Below, piece by piece: positions 10,706-19,924 of a DNA stretch of 64,000 bases (position 1 is the stretch's first letter; each line of letters starts with the position of its first letter). A program made the position numbers and the translations under genes. The notes under the pieces were generated by a model that saw only the letters and a program-made list of their open reading frames with translations, was not told the DNA's origin and searched no databases. This DNA comes from Symbiodinium natans (taxonomy: Eukaryota; Sar; Dinophyceae; Suessiales; Symbiodiniaceae): NCBI GenBank assembly GCA_905221605.1, contig CAJNDS010000345.1, positions 96,387 to 160,386 on the forward strand. Direction: 5' to 3'.

Positions 10706-11565
10706 GTGGCCAGAGTGGGAGAAACAAGTCCAACGCCTGCGCCAGCTCCTGGTTTGGGCGGGGGTGAGCTTGTTTCGGCAACGCCGGCTCACGGCTCTGT
10801 ACAGAAGAAGCCATCGGGCAGTGGAAGTGGACGAGGTCGAGCTGATCCCAGATTATTCACAACTTCCGGAGCATCCAGCGGCTCCTTCTTCGTGGACTGG
10901 TCGTGCAGTGCAGCCAGGAGTATCTCAAGATGCTGTGGCCTATGGGCCAGGTCCTTTGGATTCGCTCTCTAGCATGCTTCAGGGCTTGTTGGCCGAACAG
11001 TTAGCGCCTGTGCTTCAAACCCAAAGACTGCTTGCAGACAGGTTGGAGCGGCTAGGAAAGCTCCAGGGGGTCAATGTCTCAAGACTCGGCTAGAGCAGAG
11101 CCACGACCTGTTGCTGCGCTGCCTGGAAGTTTTCCTTTGGATGCTGGCTTTGGCGGTGGTGTCATGGGTCCTTGTGGTGGTACAATGGGCTTGGGAACAG
11201 CAACCTCAGGATATGGAGGAGGACTGTCGGCAGAGATGGTGGCTGAACTAAACAAGCAGCAGTGGTGGCAACCTTCTGCGCAGTGTCCACCTCCTCGTTT
11301 GCCTGAGCATCTGAGACGATCAACTCCGATCGGCGGTACCGGCAGGGCTGACGTGGGTGTACATGAAGGCGCGAAGGCCAGGTATTTTCTCGCAGCTAAC
11401 TTGTCAGTTCCGGTCGATGTTCATGTTGCGGGGGGCGAGGAGCCAGTAGCTGAGAGCCCTGACAAGCAAGCACTCAGTGCAAGTGAAGAGCCGGCGGAGT
11501 GGGAACAAGCTGGCGATTACAAAGAGCCTGACGCTGAGCACAAAAAGGCGGGCGAGCTGCTTTGA
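10706..11565 (+). pseudogene. Copia gag-like region, broken
   Basis: Two overlapping frames (about 10,764-11,093 and 11,074-11,565) encode Gln/Leu/Ala-rich then Gly/Pro-rich protein ending in an acidic stretch. The first half has a possible helical segment ('LLAEQLAPVLQTQRLLADRL'). No CCHC zinc knuckle or protease DTG/DSG motif is visible. Position after the LTR and primer site makes a gag N terminus the best guess. The right end abuts the integrase remnant, so what normally lies between (rest of gag, protease, integrase core start) has been deleted. Confidence 0.55.
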
Positions 11566-11629
11566 AGGATAAAGGGGCTCAGGAGGTTCTGAGGGCACTG
11601 AAGCTCATCGATGCTCGCGGACTGGAATT

Positions 11630-12259
11630 TGGAAGTCCTCTACTGGGGGTGACAACTGGCGCTCAAATGGCGCGGCAGAAGCCTTAGTCGGGATTCTTAA
11701 GGACTCTGTCAGGGTTCTCTTGCGGGATGCGCAGTTGGGTCCAAAGGACTGGCCATACGCTTTGAGGCATGCAGCGGGGAGGTTGTTTCAGTCCAGGGTG
11801 AAAATGCTGGGTTGGGATCTACCGTCTCTTGTTCCATTTGGGGCAAAGGTGTTCGTTCATCGCCGAACTTGGCATTTGAAGAAAGATGCTGACAAGGAAT
11901 GGGCTGCCAAGGCCGTTGAAGCCAGAGTTCTCGCTCCAGCATTTGAGATTGATGGAGGGTATCTCGTGCGAACCGTCAGGGATGAGCTGTACAATACCAG
12001 CTGCGTGTACGAAAATGTTGATTTTCTTGATCCAGCCAGGTTTGTCATTCCCGAAGACAAGGCAACGGAAGCGATCCCCCTTCAGTCCTCTACACGCCGT
12101 AGGTACAGGGCCAAGACTACCGTTGCAAGTATTCATGAAGACCCCGAGGACCTGAAAGCCCAAGAGCTCGTTGACACGAAGCCGTTTCCGTTGACCGCGG
12201 CAGTCAACTTTCTCTTAGGCTCGAACCCGCCAGGCCAAACAAAGGCCATTGATGCATGA
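11630..12259 (+). pseudogene. Copia integrase C-terminal part
   Basis: The frame reads 'GDNWRSNGAAEALVGILKD' at about 11,650-11,710, matching the copia integrase block 'PQSNGxAER.VGILK' that holds the third catalytic residue (Glu) of the DDE triad. It continues with 'WPYALRHAA', 'LGWDLP', 'PFGAKVFVHRR', 'VEARVLAPA' and 'GYLVRT', the usual post-core region. A stop at about 11,685 lies in another reading of the same stretch. The first two catalytic Asp residues and the HHCC zinc domain are absent, so this cannot be active. Confidence 0.75.
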
Positions 12260-12730
12260 ATCCGCCGGCGCTTGTAAGGTAGTAGGCTTCTTTCAGCATG
12301 GGGGCGTGAACGGTGTTACGGCTTCCGCAAAGCGCAGTCCTGGATTTGCTAGGCTCTTGAATTGCATCCTTCGCGAAGTTGCCCCTGAAGATACTTGGAC
12401 CACGGTGGCAGTCCTCGATCAGGTCAAGTCGGCCCCTCACAAAGACAGGTACAATGACAGTTCCCCAAGTTTGGTCCTTCCGCTTGCGGCGCCGCCCTCG
12501 GGCGGTGGAATCTGGGCAGAGTGCACGACGTGAGACTGGTGGGACCTTACTCCGTTTAGGTTCGACCCGCATGTGTGGCATGCTTCCGAGCCTTGGAGTG
12601 AAGGTCGTCGCGTTTTGCTGGTTGCATATAACCTAAAAAGGTTCAGCAAGCCCACGCCAGAACAAGTTCAGCTTCTGAGTGAGCTAGGTTTTCCTGGAGG
12701 TGCAAGTTTTTCCGCCGTTGCATGTCTTCC
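12249..12730 (+). pseudogene. 2OG-Fe(II) oxygenase-like domain inside copia pol
   Basis: Two frames hold the two halves of one domain. The first (12,249-12,533) has 'FFQHGGVNGVT', then 'APHKDRYND' (H-x-D, the expected iron ligands) and 'GGGIWAE'. The second (about 12,558-12,720) has 'HASEPWSEGRRVLLVAY' (distal His, then the Arg expected to bind 2-oxoglutarate) and 'LSELGF'. One frame change near 12,534 separates them. The same order of motifs occurs at the N terminus of pol in the YR elements at 37.3-37.8 and 47.2-47.8 kb, so these are homologous. It sits between integrase and RT. Activity is inferred from motifs only; this copy is broken. Confidence 0.7.
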
Positions 12731-12764
12731 TGAAGCTGCTTTTGAAAAGGGGGGGAGACTCAGA

Positions 12765-12855
12765 CACGCTACAAAAATCCCAAAAATCACAAAAATCACA
12801 AAAATCACAAAAATCCCAAAAATCCCAAAAAAACCATAAAAAGCACCAAACCCTT
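12765..12855 (+). repeat. Short A-rich tandem repeat
   Basis: About eight degenerate copies of a 9-10-bp unit (CAAAAATCN). It lies between the oxygenase-like segment and the RT segment of the copia element and encodes a Lys/Ile/Pro-rich peptide in one frame. Confidence 0.8.
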
Positions 12856-13590
12856 AAAGAAAGACGAGGGTTCTGTTACGGCCCATAAGGAGCAAGTTTT
12901 TAAGGCTTCAACAGCCTGCGCAAGTGATGAGGCGCAGGGCCGGGGGAGCATGAATCTTGGCCGGGAATCTGCGGTGGTTCCTAGCGTTGACACTTCTCAA
13001 ACATGTGCAGGAGCTGAGGCGCAGGGCGGGGGGAGTGCGGTTGTGGATGAGGACTCGTAGGAGACCTAAATTCGTCTTTGGCTAGGGAGTTGATCGCCCC
13101 TGCCAACCTTGATCGCGTCGGTCAAGGAAATGATGAGACTCTGGGACTTAGTAAGGCCTCGGTAGCGGGTCGGGGTCCTGGGTGCTTGGGCGTTGAGTGC
13201 GGGGCGTGCGTAAAGGACTCTGCTGCAGTCTGCTCGCTCTGTGAGAGAGATGTGTTGTCAGTGGGTCGTTCTTTAAAGGCTTCGCCATCGTTGCTTGGGC
13301 GTCTCGAGGATGGGAGTTTCGTAGATGGGGCGTTTGGCGAGGGGTTCGAGGGGCCATTTGATGCTCCTGATGCTCGTCAGCCCGGTGTTGGAGTGCAGGT
13401 GGAAGGTTCGGGAGCGTGCGGGTCGGTTGGGTCTGCAGGTCGTGATGACTCTCGGATCGCCTGTCTCAGAGAAGCTGAGTGCGGAGCACCAGGCGGAACT
13501 TCGTTGTCATGCAGTGGTTTAGGTAAGGTTGTCCCTTCCCTTCTCCCCCTTTTTCCCCGATACTTGGCAGTTGTATGAGTCTGGTGCGTT
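12856..13590 (+). other. Copia inter-domain spacer
   Basis: A plus-strand frame (13,078-13,578) is open for 166 codons and encodes a Gly/Ser/Asp/Val-rich protein with four Cys in 'GVECGACVKDSAAVCSLC' (roughly C-x2-C...C-x2-C). That could be a small zinc site or chance. The motif GATGAGGCGCAGGGC recurs at 12,926 and 13,014 as GAGCTGAGGCGCAGGGC. It may be the linker in front of RT in the original polyprotein. Confidence 0.4.
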
Positions 13591-14797
13591 TGAGGGTGAT
13601 GAGGATGAGGGTTCGGTTTCATTGGGCCTTTGTCCGGGTGAAGTTGACCCTGAAGTGTCACTTAGGAACCTAAAGGCGTGGTACGAGGGCAGGGCTCAGT
13701 GTAGACAGCATGCGGATGTGGGCCAACGATGTCCAGCAGAAGATGCTAAAAGGCATGCCGTTGTTCGGAAGATTCTTGAGCTTGAGCAAACCAGCTGTGC
13801 CAAGGCTGGTGAAGAGCTAGAGTACAGTTTGTTGCCAGATGCTGAGGTTCTGTGCACGCATACGGTGCCGTTGGTTGAAGTAGAGCGGTACTATGATCTT
13901 TGGAAGGAGACTCTCGAAAAGGAGCTGCATTCGATGATCGATGACAAGCAGGCTCTCAGAGTGATTTCGGAGGCAGAGCTGACCAAGTACCAAGAAGCCG
14001 GAACGCATGCCATGATCATCCCAAGTAAGCTGGTGTGTACCACAAAAAGCGGCGGTAGATTCAAGGCCCGGTTGGTGGCTTGTGGCAACTACGTTGATCT
14101 TAGTGGCAAGGACGGCGAAAGTCGGAGTGCAAGCGTGGATCTGTATGCCGGCGGAATTGACGCAGCGGTACTGAGACAGGTGTTGGCACTCGCAGTCAAG
14201 AAGAGGTGGTCAGCCGGATCCACTGACGTGTCTACAGCATTTTTAAATGCTGAGCTTCGCCAGAGCCCGCTCACCAAGCCGGCGCCTCTCTCTCAGCAAG
14301 TTCCGTCAGAAATTGTTGTGCTCCGCCCACCCTCGCTGTTGGTCAAGCATGGCTTGGTGCCTCCACGCAGCTTTACGCTTGTCTTGCGGGCTGTCTACGG
14401 CCTGGACCAATCTCCGCGTGACTGGGGCATACGCCGCGACAAGGATCTGCGCACTGTTCGGTTGATGCTTGGCAACCGTGAATGTCGGTTGGTGATGTCG
14501 GCTGTTGACAACAATCTGTGGTTCTTGACTACTGGCTGCAAGTCGGACCCTGTGATGGCTTGTTTGATGGTGTACGTTGATGATCTTCTTGCTACGGGAC
14601 CGTTGGCCGTTATTCGGCCACTGCTTGCTGAGATCTCCAAGCTTTGGCAATGTGGCGCGGTATCTTTTCTACCTGAGAACACGTCTGAGGCGCCCCTGGT
14701 GTTCTTTGGGTATGAAATCAGGCGAGTTGGTCGGAGCTTTCATCTCAGCCAGCGAGACTACGTAACGGAGCTTGCTACAATGTACAAGGTATCGTGA
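13590..14797 (+). pseudogene. Copia reverse transcriptase (RVT_2)
   Basis: The long frame to 14,797 shows the RVT_2 landmarks in order: 'ELHSMIDDKQALRVI' (N-terminal block), 'RFKARLVACGN', 'STDVSTAFLNAEL' (motif A, catalytic Asp), 'LRAVYGLDQSPRDWG' and 'LMVYVDDLLATG' (motif C, Y-V-D-D), then 'VFFGYEIRR'. All catalytic Asp residues are present. The frame stops about 35 codons after the connection domain starts and the product continues in another frame from about 14,810. The first 25 codons of the frame (13,529-13,600) look like noncoding read-in. The enzyme copies element RNA into cDNA in virus-like particles. Confidence 0.85.
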
Positions 14798-14809
14798 CCT
14801 TCCCGCTCC

Positions 14810-15560
14810 CTCCACACCTCTTCCCCCAGGAACCTTGGACAGACCGCTTGCCGAGGTGCAATCAGCCAGCGACCTTAAACAGTGCCAGGCCATGCTAGGA
14901 GAAGCGCTGTGGGTTAGTACACGAACTCGGCCAGATGTTGGCTTCGCTGTTTCTCGTCTTTCTCAGGCGATGTCCAAGAATGCAGCTGCAGTTAGGCCAC
15001 TTTGCATTCACTTGCTAGGGTATCTGTATCGCACCAAAGATTTTGGCCTCTTGTACACAGACCAGTATCCAGCTCAGGGGGAGACGGGTTCGGTTGCTTC
15101 TGTCAATGGCAAGTATGTTGTTGAGGCCAAACAGACGCTGCGTTCGCACCCACACAATGGTTTACTCTCTGGGGTCGTTGACGGGTTGGCTGTCAACCCG
15201 ACAACCCTTTGTTGCAGCTAGTACGGCCGAAGCCGAATTACTTTCCGTGACCATGGCTTCTCGTACGGGAGGTCGCAGCGCTTCGTGATCGAGGAAATCG
15301 AGGGTTGCAAGGTAGACGTGCGGATCCTTAACGACAATCTCGCGGCTACCACGATATGCAATGCTCAGTCCACCAATTGGCGGACTCGCCATCTGCGGAT
15401 TCGTGCAGCACATTTGCGGCAGCAGATCAGCGCTGGTGAATGTTCAGTATCTCACGTTGCAGGTGAATGCAACACCGCAGATTTAGGAACTAAGGCACTC
15501 CAGCCATCGCGGTTCGAAAGGCTCCGGGCCATGATGGGAGTCTTGAGTTTCTCTGAGGTC
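14810..15560 (+). pseudogene. Copia RT connection and RNase H
   Basis: In pieces of three frames: 'CQAMLGEALWVSTRTRPDV' and 'AVSRLSQAMSKN' (connection; Gly-x-LxW(V/I)xxxTRPD-type block), then 'FVAASTAEAELLSV' (RNase H Glu), 'RILNDNLAATTI' (Asp) and 'TRHLRIRAAHLRQQI' with 'SHVAGECNTADLGTKAL' (final conserved block). The first RNase H Asp is not visible. Frame changes near 15,220 and 15,285 break it. RNase H removes the RNA strand during cDNA synthesis. Confidence 0.8.
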
Positions 15561-15983
15561 ACTGCTCGCGAACGCACCAGCTCTGCGGTTGTCTCGTCAG
15601 GTCCACCGGTAGAGGAAGCTCTCAGGGTCGTTGTCGCTGCACTTTGCGTGGCATCAGCAAAGGGTCAACCGTTGAGTGATGGTTCTGATGACTTTGTCTT
15701 CTGGAGAGTTGTGTTGCTTTGGAGCGTGTTTGTGATCGTTGCCTGGGAGATGTTCAGGTGGGGCTGCCGAGTGTGTTACCGGAAACTCGCAAGCTGGGAT
15801 ATGCCTGAACCAGACCCAGAAGCCTCCGAATCTGAAAGGGAGCAGGAGCCTGATAAAGAGGATCTCCTTGAAGAAGCTGACAGGCCCCAGCGTGACGCTG
15901 AGCCTCGTGATGAAGATCCTGGTGTAATGCCCTTTCGGTACATTGACGTTGTAGCGATGTCATCTGGCAGCACCAAATGGTAA
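15561..15983 (+). CDS. Copia C-terminal membrane tail
   Basis: After the RNase H end, the same frame continues with a weak hydrophobic stretch ('ALRVVVAALCVASA') and a strong one of about 20 residues ('FWRVVLLWSVFVIVAWEMF'), then a basic Cys-containing turn and a very acidic tail of about 45 residues ending at 15,983. This predicts a membrane anchor with charged cytosolic tail attached to the C terminus of pol. No known domain matches; an envelope-like role would be speculation. Confidence 0.5.
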   Translation, partial: TARERTSSAVVSSGPPVEEALRVVVAALCVASAKGQPLSDGSDDFVFWRVVLLWSVFVIVAWEMFRWGCRVCYRKLASWDMPEPDPEASESEREQEPDKEDLLEEADRPQRDAEPRDEDPGVMPFRYIDVVAMSSGSTKW

Positions 15984-16465
15984 CTGGCAGGCACAATGAA
16001 AGAATGAGGAAAACTCAGAAAAACGCAACCAGAACAGGTAAACCCTCACAGGTGGGTGGCTGGGCTCTCAGGGCCTCAGCTGACGAATCTCGGCGCGCGC
16101 ATGGCGCTGCGACGTTGTGTACGTTGCTCCACAAAGGCCAACGCCTGCACACCCCACAGAACGAGAGCAGCAGGCCATAGGCGTCATGCTTTGAGAGTTT
16201 ACGCTCCCGAACCTGGTGATGAGCCACCGCCCCATGACAGAGGTGTCGGTTCTGAGCATGTTCCTAGGGCAGTTGAGCGTGAGTGGGCCGGCATGCTGGC
16301 CCATCAAGTAGTCGTTAGGGTCTCCGACCTCGCGCCCCTCCCAAGTTTTCAGGGTGGAGGGCCACTGGACTGGGGCATCTTCTCGAAGTCAGGGAGCGGG
16401 CTGAGGTGTTGTTTGGGATGCTGAACAGGCCCCGTTGATACCTATCGTGCTTCACCCGCATCGGA

Positions 16466-16840
16466 ATGGCATCTGAGTGGGGTGGTCCTGCGAGTTCGCT
16501 GTATCAAGAACAACCTCCGGCTTACCACACTGATCAGTACATCTACGTGCCTGAAGTGAGACCACGGGTTCTGGGGAGATGGCATATGAGGCCGCGTGTG
16601 AGATTACTCAGCCCAGCGCGGACAACTGCGCCGATTCCTCTCACTGCCCTTACAGGGGCGCGACGTACGCTGCAAGAGTTTGTCAATGGGGACAGGATCA
16701 TCTGGGATGATCACTTCATGGATCCAGATCATGCGAGGCGGCATGAAGATCAGCAGTGGAGAGGACGTACCGAGTTCGAAGTAGATCTCGATGAGTTGGC
16801 GAGGCTTCAAGGAAGAGATGTGGACCCTGATGAGGTTTGA
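16466..16840 (+). CDS. Small ORF upstream of copia 3' LTR, function unknown
   Basis: A 124-codon frame starting with ATG, rich in Arg, Pro, Tyr and Asp, with 'YIYVPEVRPRVLGRWHMRPR' near its N terminus and an acidic end. It lies between the RNase H tail and the 3' LTR. Nothing recognised. It could be the end of the element's polyprotein or an unselected frame. Confidence 0.35.
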   Translation: MASEWGGPASSLYQEQPPAYHTDQYIYVPEVRPRVLGRWHMRPRVRLLSPARTTAPIPLTALTGARRTLQEFVNGDRIIWDDHFMDPDHARRHEDQQWRGRTEFEVDLDELARLQGRDVDPDEV

Positions 16841-16870
16841 GTATGCGATGCATGAGTGCAACCTGCATTC

Positions 16871-17175
16871 TGGTTCAATCCGGACGGCTTGCAAGGCACC
16901 AGCTGGCAGAGTGTTGGGCGGAGATCCAGCAGCTCTTGAAGGCTCAGGCTCAGGTTGCACAGCGTGTAGGCCCCGTAGACACGCATGTGGGATTACCTTT
17001 TCTTCGGGGTAGGCAGCTAAAGTTCTCGAACATCTGAGCTAGTTGGACTGTATGTCCAGCATCACAAGCAACAAGAAAACTTTTGCGAAAAATGTATAGC
17101 TGATGAAGAAGTGTACAGATGAATGCTTCTGTGTTGCTTTGAGCCTGAACAAACAGAGTGCTCCATTTGTCCCAT
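16871..17175 (+). repeat. Copia 3' LTR
   Basis: Matches the 5' LTR from TGTTGGGCGGAGATCC (16,912) to GCTCCATTTGTCCCAT (17,175) with few substitutions and an extra roughly 27 bp near 16,950. Outside it the sequence differs from that after the 5' LTR, which fixes the right edge at 17,174-17,175. No convincing purine-rich tract precedes it. Confidence 0.85.
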
Positions 17176-18039
17176 CAACGATTCGTTTTCCTGTCCCGAA
17201 TGCAGCCCGCCGCTACCACTGGGTGTCTAAACAAACTTAAACCTAAGTTTGCGTGTTTAGCTGAATTTTGCATTTGTCACCTAGTCACCGGCAGCTGGTC
17301 GGCATGCTGCGGCGAAAGGCAAAAAATAGCAAAAATTTCGCGAGCTGCGTTCGGTCGAAAGGAACACCACCGGAAGCATCAGAAGAACTGCTGCCGCGCC
17401 GTTTATCTCCGCGTGTAGCGTGTCGCCGCAGTTGCAACCAAAAACGGTCTGTCGCGCGACATCGACGATGTTGAGCCGATGAAGGGTTCGAACAATGGAG
17501 CGTACAAAGACACCCGAAAACATCCGAAAACCGCGCTACAGGCATACAGTTCAGGAACCAGGGAATTCCCGACTCTTCAACTACCATCTAGCTCAGGACT
17601 ATACAAGTCCTTTCGCAGGAATCAACGCTCGCTGCGGCACTGCGCGTCTTTGTAGCAGCAGCACAGTGGCCAAAGCGCTCTCAAAGCTACTACCTCCGGC
17701 GACACGCCTTGTCTGACATGCTAGCCGACAGCAGCTTACGAGGCCACTTGCGCGAGCATCACAGCCACCCTGCAGGGACCACTGGCCACTGGAGACTTGG
17801 AACGAAACGCTCGCTGTCAGGGCTCTGCGGGTCCCACAGCAGTATTTAGAACAACGAGTCCAGTAGTAGTGACAGCGCAGTGACCACGGGTCACTTGAAC
17901 TTGACTGGCCCTGTGCAAAACCTTGCCGGGACTCCTAGAGGCGCTCACTGTCGAAACTGCAAGTCGCCTATACGAGGGAGGGATAGAACTTCTCCCCACA
18001 GCATTGCTTTGCACAATTCAAGCCACACGCGCCGCCAAT
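17176..18039. other. No gene recognised
   Basis: Short frames only. The stretch contains no repeat shared with the rest of the window and no RNA gene that I can fold. Confidence 0.4.
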
Positions 18040-18555
18040 GTGCTCTCTTTCTCTCTTTCTCTGCCTGCTTTGCTCTCTGCTCTGCTCTCTGCTCTGCTCT
18101 CTGCTCTGCTCTCTGCTCTGCTCCCTGCTCTTCTGCTCTCTGCTCTGCTCTCTGCTCTGCTCTCTGCTCTGCTCTCTGCTCTGCTTCCTGCTCTTCTGCT
18201 CTCTGCTCTTCTGCTCTCTGCTCTTCTGCTCTCTGCTCTTCTGCTCTCTGCTCTGCTGCTCTCTGCTCTGCTCCTCTCTGCTCTGCTCCTCTCTGCTCTG
18301 CTCCTCTCTGCTCTGCTCTCTGCTCTGCTCTCTGCTCTGCTCTCTGCTCTGCTCTCTGCTCTGCTCTCTGCTCTGCTCTCTGCTCTGCTCTCTGCTCTGC
18401 TCTCTGCTCTGCTCTCTGCTCTGCTCTCTGCTCTGCTCTCTGCTCTGCTCTCTGCTCTGCTCTCTGCTCTGCTCTCTGCTCTTGCTCTCTGCTCTGCTCT
18501 CTGCTCTGCTCTCTGCTCTGCTCTCTGCTCTGCTCTCTGCCTCTGCTCTCCTCGC
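18040..18555. repeat. CTCTG microsatellite, left arm
   Basis: Pyrimidine-strand array in which TCTCTGCTCTGC (12 bp) is the main unit, with variants containing CTTCTG and CCTCTC. It ends at the edge of the first YR element. The 7-bp form of the same repeat follows that element at 42,407, so this is one arm of a split array. The Ser/Glu/Arg/Gln or Leu/Cys/Ser repeat 'proteins' in its frames are artefacts. Confidence 0.95.
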
Positions 18556-18562
18556 CCAGGTC

Positions 18563-18790
18563 CCTCGCCCAGGTCGGGGTTTATCCAAAACACTTTTGGG
18601 CAAATCAGCTGAAAGGTATTTCCAATCTTTAAGAATATTGCATCATGTCAGAATACCATGTACCCATGTAATGCAAACGCGCAGATTCTGCTTTTTCCCA
18701 ATTCGATCTCACGCGGGGGTTGTTCGAACGTACAGGTTGAGGGCATAGCACCCGAATGCGGTAGAGGCTCCGCGGGTGCAGAAACACCCC
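18563..18790 (-). repeat. Element A split repeat B2
   Basis: This 228-bp sequence is repeated at 19,136-19,363 with no difference that I can see. Its inner (right) edge ends in CCCC. The outer 13 bp (CCTCGCCCAGGTC) is present twice in a row at the junction with the microsatellite (from about 18,550). Confidence 0.93.
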
Positions 18791-18791
18791 C

Positions 18792-18806
18792 GGGAGGGTG
18801 GGCGGG
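18792..18806 (+). other. G-quadruplex motif between B2 and A2 of element A
   Basis: GGGAGGGTGGGCGGG: four G3 runs with single-base loops, an ideal G-quadruplex sequence, placed exactly between the B2 and A2 repeats. It is absent at the B1 edge and at A1. Element B has the equivalent motif in the same place (43,263-43,277). Confidence 0.85.
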
Positions 18807-18816
18807 TTCAAAAATT

Positions 18817-19135
18817 TCCTCCCATGATTGTCGCTCTCAACATGAGCCACTTGCGCGACAACAAGCAAGCCAGATCGTGAAAGCACACAAAACGTCGCAC
18901 GGAGGAAACTTTTGCCCACATCTTTAAAAATCAAGTGCATGGCTGAAGCATGTCTCCCTCAAACCCATACAGAGTATTTTAAAAACAAAAGCACCGATTT
19001 TTCAATGGTGGAAAGCTCTGCTACAAAGCAACGTACAGCTAACTGAGTTCTGCCCAAAACTCTTGTTTCTCTAAACCCGGCCGCAAGCGGCCTACCTCCC
19101 CAATCGAGAGAACTGTCAGCGAAGCTGAAAGTTTG
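18817..19135 (-). repeat. Element A split repeat A2
   Basis: Matches A1 at 42,087-42,406 with a handful of substitutions, a 6-bp insertion in A1 (AAACTC) and a 15-bp segment missing from A1 near 19,015. It contains the perfect palindrome GGCCGCAAGCGGCC near 19,078-19,091. It directly abuts B1. Confidence 0.93.
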
Positions 19136-19363
19136 CCTCGCCCAGGTCGGGGTTTATCCAAAACACTTTTGGGCAAATCAGCTGAAAGGTATTTCCAATC
19201 TTTAAGAATATTGCATCATGTCAGAATACCATGTACCCATGTAATGCAAACGCGCAGATTCTGCTTTTTCCCAATTCGATCTCACGCGGGGGTTGTTCGA
19301 ACGTACAGGTTGAGGGCATAGCACCCGAATGCGGTAGAGGCTCCGCGGGTGCAGAAACACCCC
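19136..19363 (-). repeat. Element A split repeat B1
   Basis: Identical by eye to 18,563-18,790. The A2/B1 boundary (GAAAGTTTG|CCTCGCCC) should equal the junction of a circularised element, where the outer end of B2 meets the outer end of A1. Confidence 0.93.
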
Positions 19364-19372
19364 TCTCGACAT

Positions 19373-19469
19373 TCACCCGCTAAGGCCGATCAGCGGAGGA
19401 AATGAAGCTATCTGCGTGGCACCTACCAACGGAAGGACAAGATGGCCCTGTCCCCTCGATGGTGCATCT
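19373..19469 (-). pseudogene. Element A pol, last codons beyond the LINE insertion
   Basis: Read on the minus strand from the target-site duplication, the frame is 'DAPSRGQGHLVLPLVGA' and so on to a TGA at 19,375-19,373. Joining it to the RNase H frame left of the LINE (ending 'SNPADAPS' at 34,343) restores one continuous frame whose 'ADxPSRG' matches element B pol ('VADLPSRGE'). This shows that the LINE went into an existing pol gene. Confidence 0.85.
19456..19469. repeat. LINE target-site duplication, 3' copy
   Basis: TCGATGGTGCATCT, identical to 34,343-34,356 on the other side of the LINE. It is followed directly by the LINE poly(A) tail (T-run on the plus strand). Confidence 0.92.
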
Positions 19470-19495
19470 TTTTTTTCATTCATTCATTCGCATCA
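19470..19495 (-). other. LINE 3' tail
   Basis: On the minus strand, three GAAT units precede A7-A8 and then the target-site duplication. A microsatellite-plus-poly(A) end is typical of LINEs that prime on the nicked target. Confidence 0.85.
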
Positions 19496-19924
19496 ACTGT
19501 GGCAGTTGTCATGCGGGCGAGTGTGAGCTAGTCACCCCTCTCTGCTGGAGGGTTCGCCGGTGTGAGGCAGATAAACCCTGCTGTGCCCCGTGGAGCCCGA
19601 CAGCAAAGTTGTACAATCCTAGAAAGATAAATACTGCCTTTGGCAGCCGCAAAGCTGTGCTCCTCAGAGCCCGACAGCTGAGGTGTCACAGCTGGGAACT
19701 AACAAGTGAAGCTAACAAGCAAAAAACTGTACAGGAGACATCATGAGGGCCAGCTTGTCTACAGCCTATGTCTACTCCTTGTCAGAGTGTCGACTCACAA
19801 GGCGAGGAGACCTCAGGCCTTGTTGTACTGAGTGTAGAGAGTTAGCCTCTCATGTTTAGAGCTTGAGAGTCATGAATGTTCTGTGTACACCAGTGGGGAG
19901 TGGAGGCCACTGTCCCAAGTAGAG

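Larger units (their letters stand above)
10146..17175 (+). mobile_element. Ty1/copia LTR retrotransposon, decayed
   Basis: An LTR pair (about 10,146-10,433 and 16,871-17,175) flanks gag-like, integrase, 2OG-oxygenase-like, RT and RNase H segments in copia order on the plus strand. The internal part is damaged: protease and most of integrase are missing between about 11,565 and 11,640, and stops or frame changes break RT and RNase H. The primer site matches a half-tRNA, as in Drosophila copia. The 5' edges of the LTRs are uncertain and no target-site duplication could be fixed. Confidence 0.9.

Noticed and set aside
18040-18555. Long Leu/Cys/Ser or Ser/Arg/Glu/Gln repeat proteins in the CTCTG arrays (also at 42,407-42,977 and 52,010-52,575)
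   Set aside because: They are translations of a pyrimidine microsatellite, open in several frames on both strands, with no flanking gene structure.
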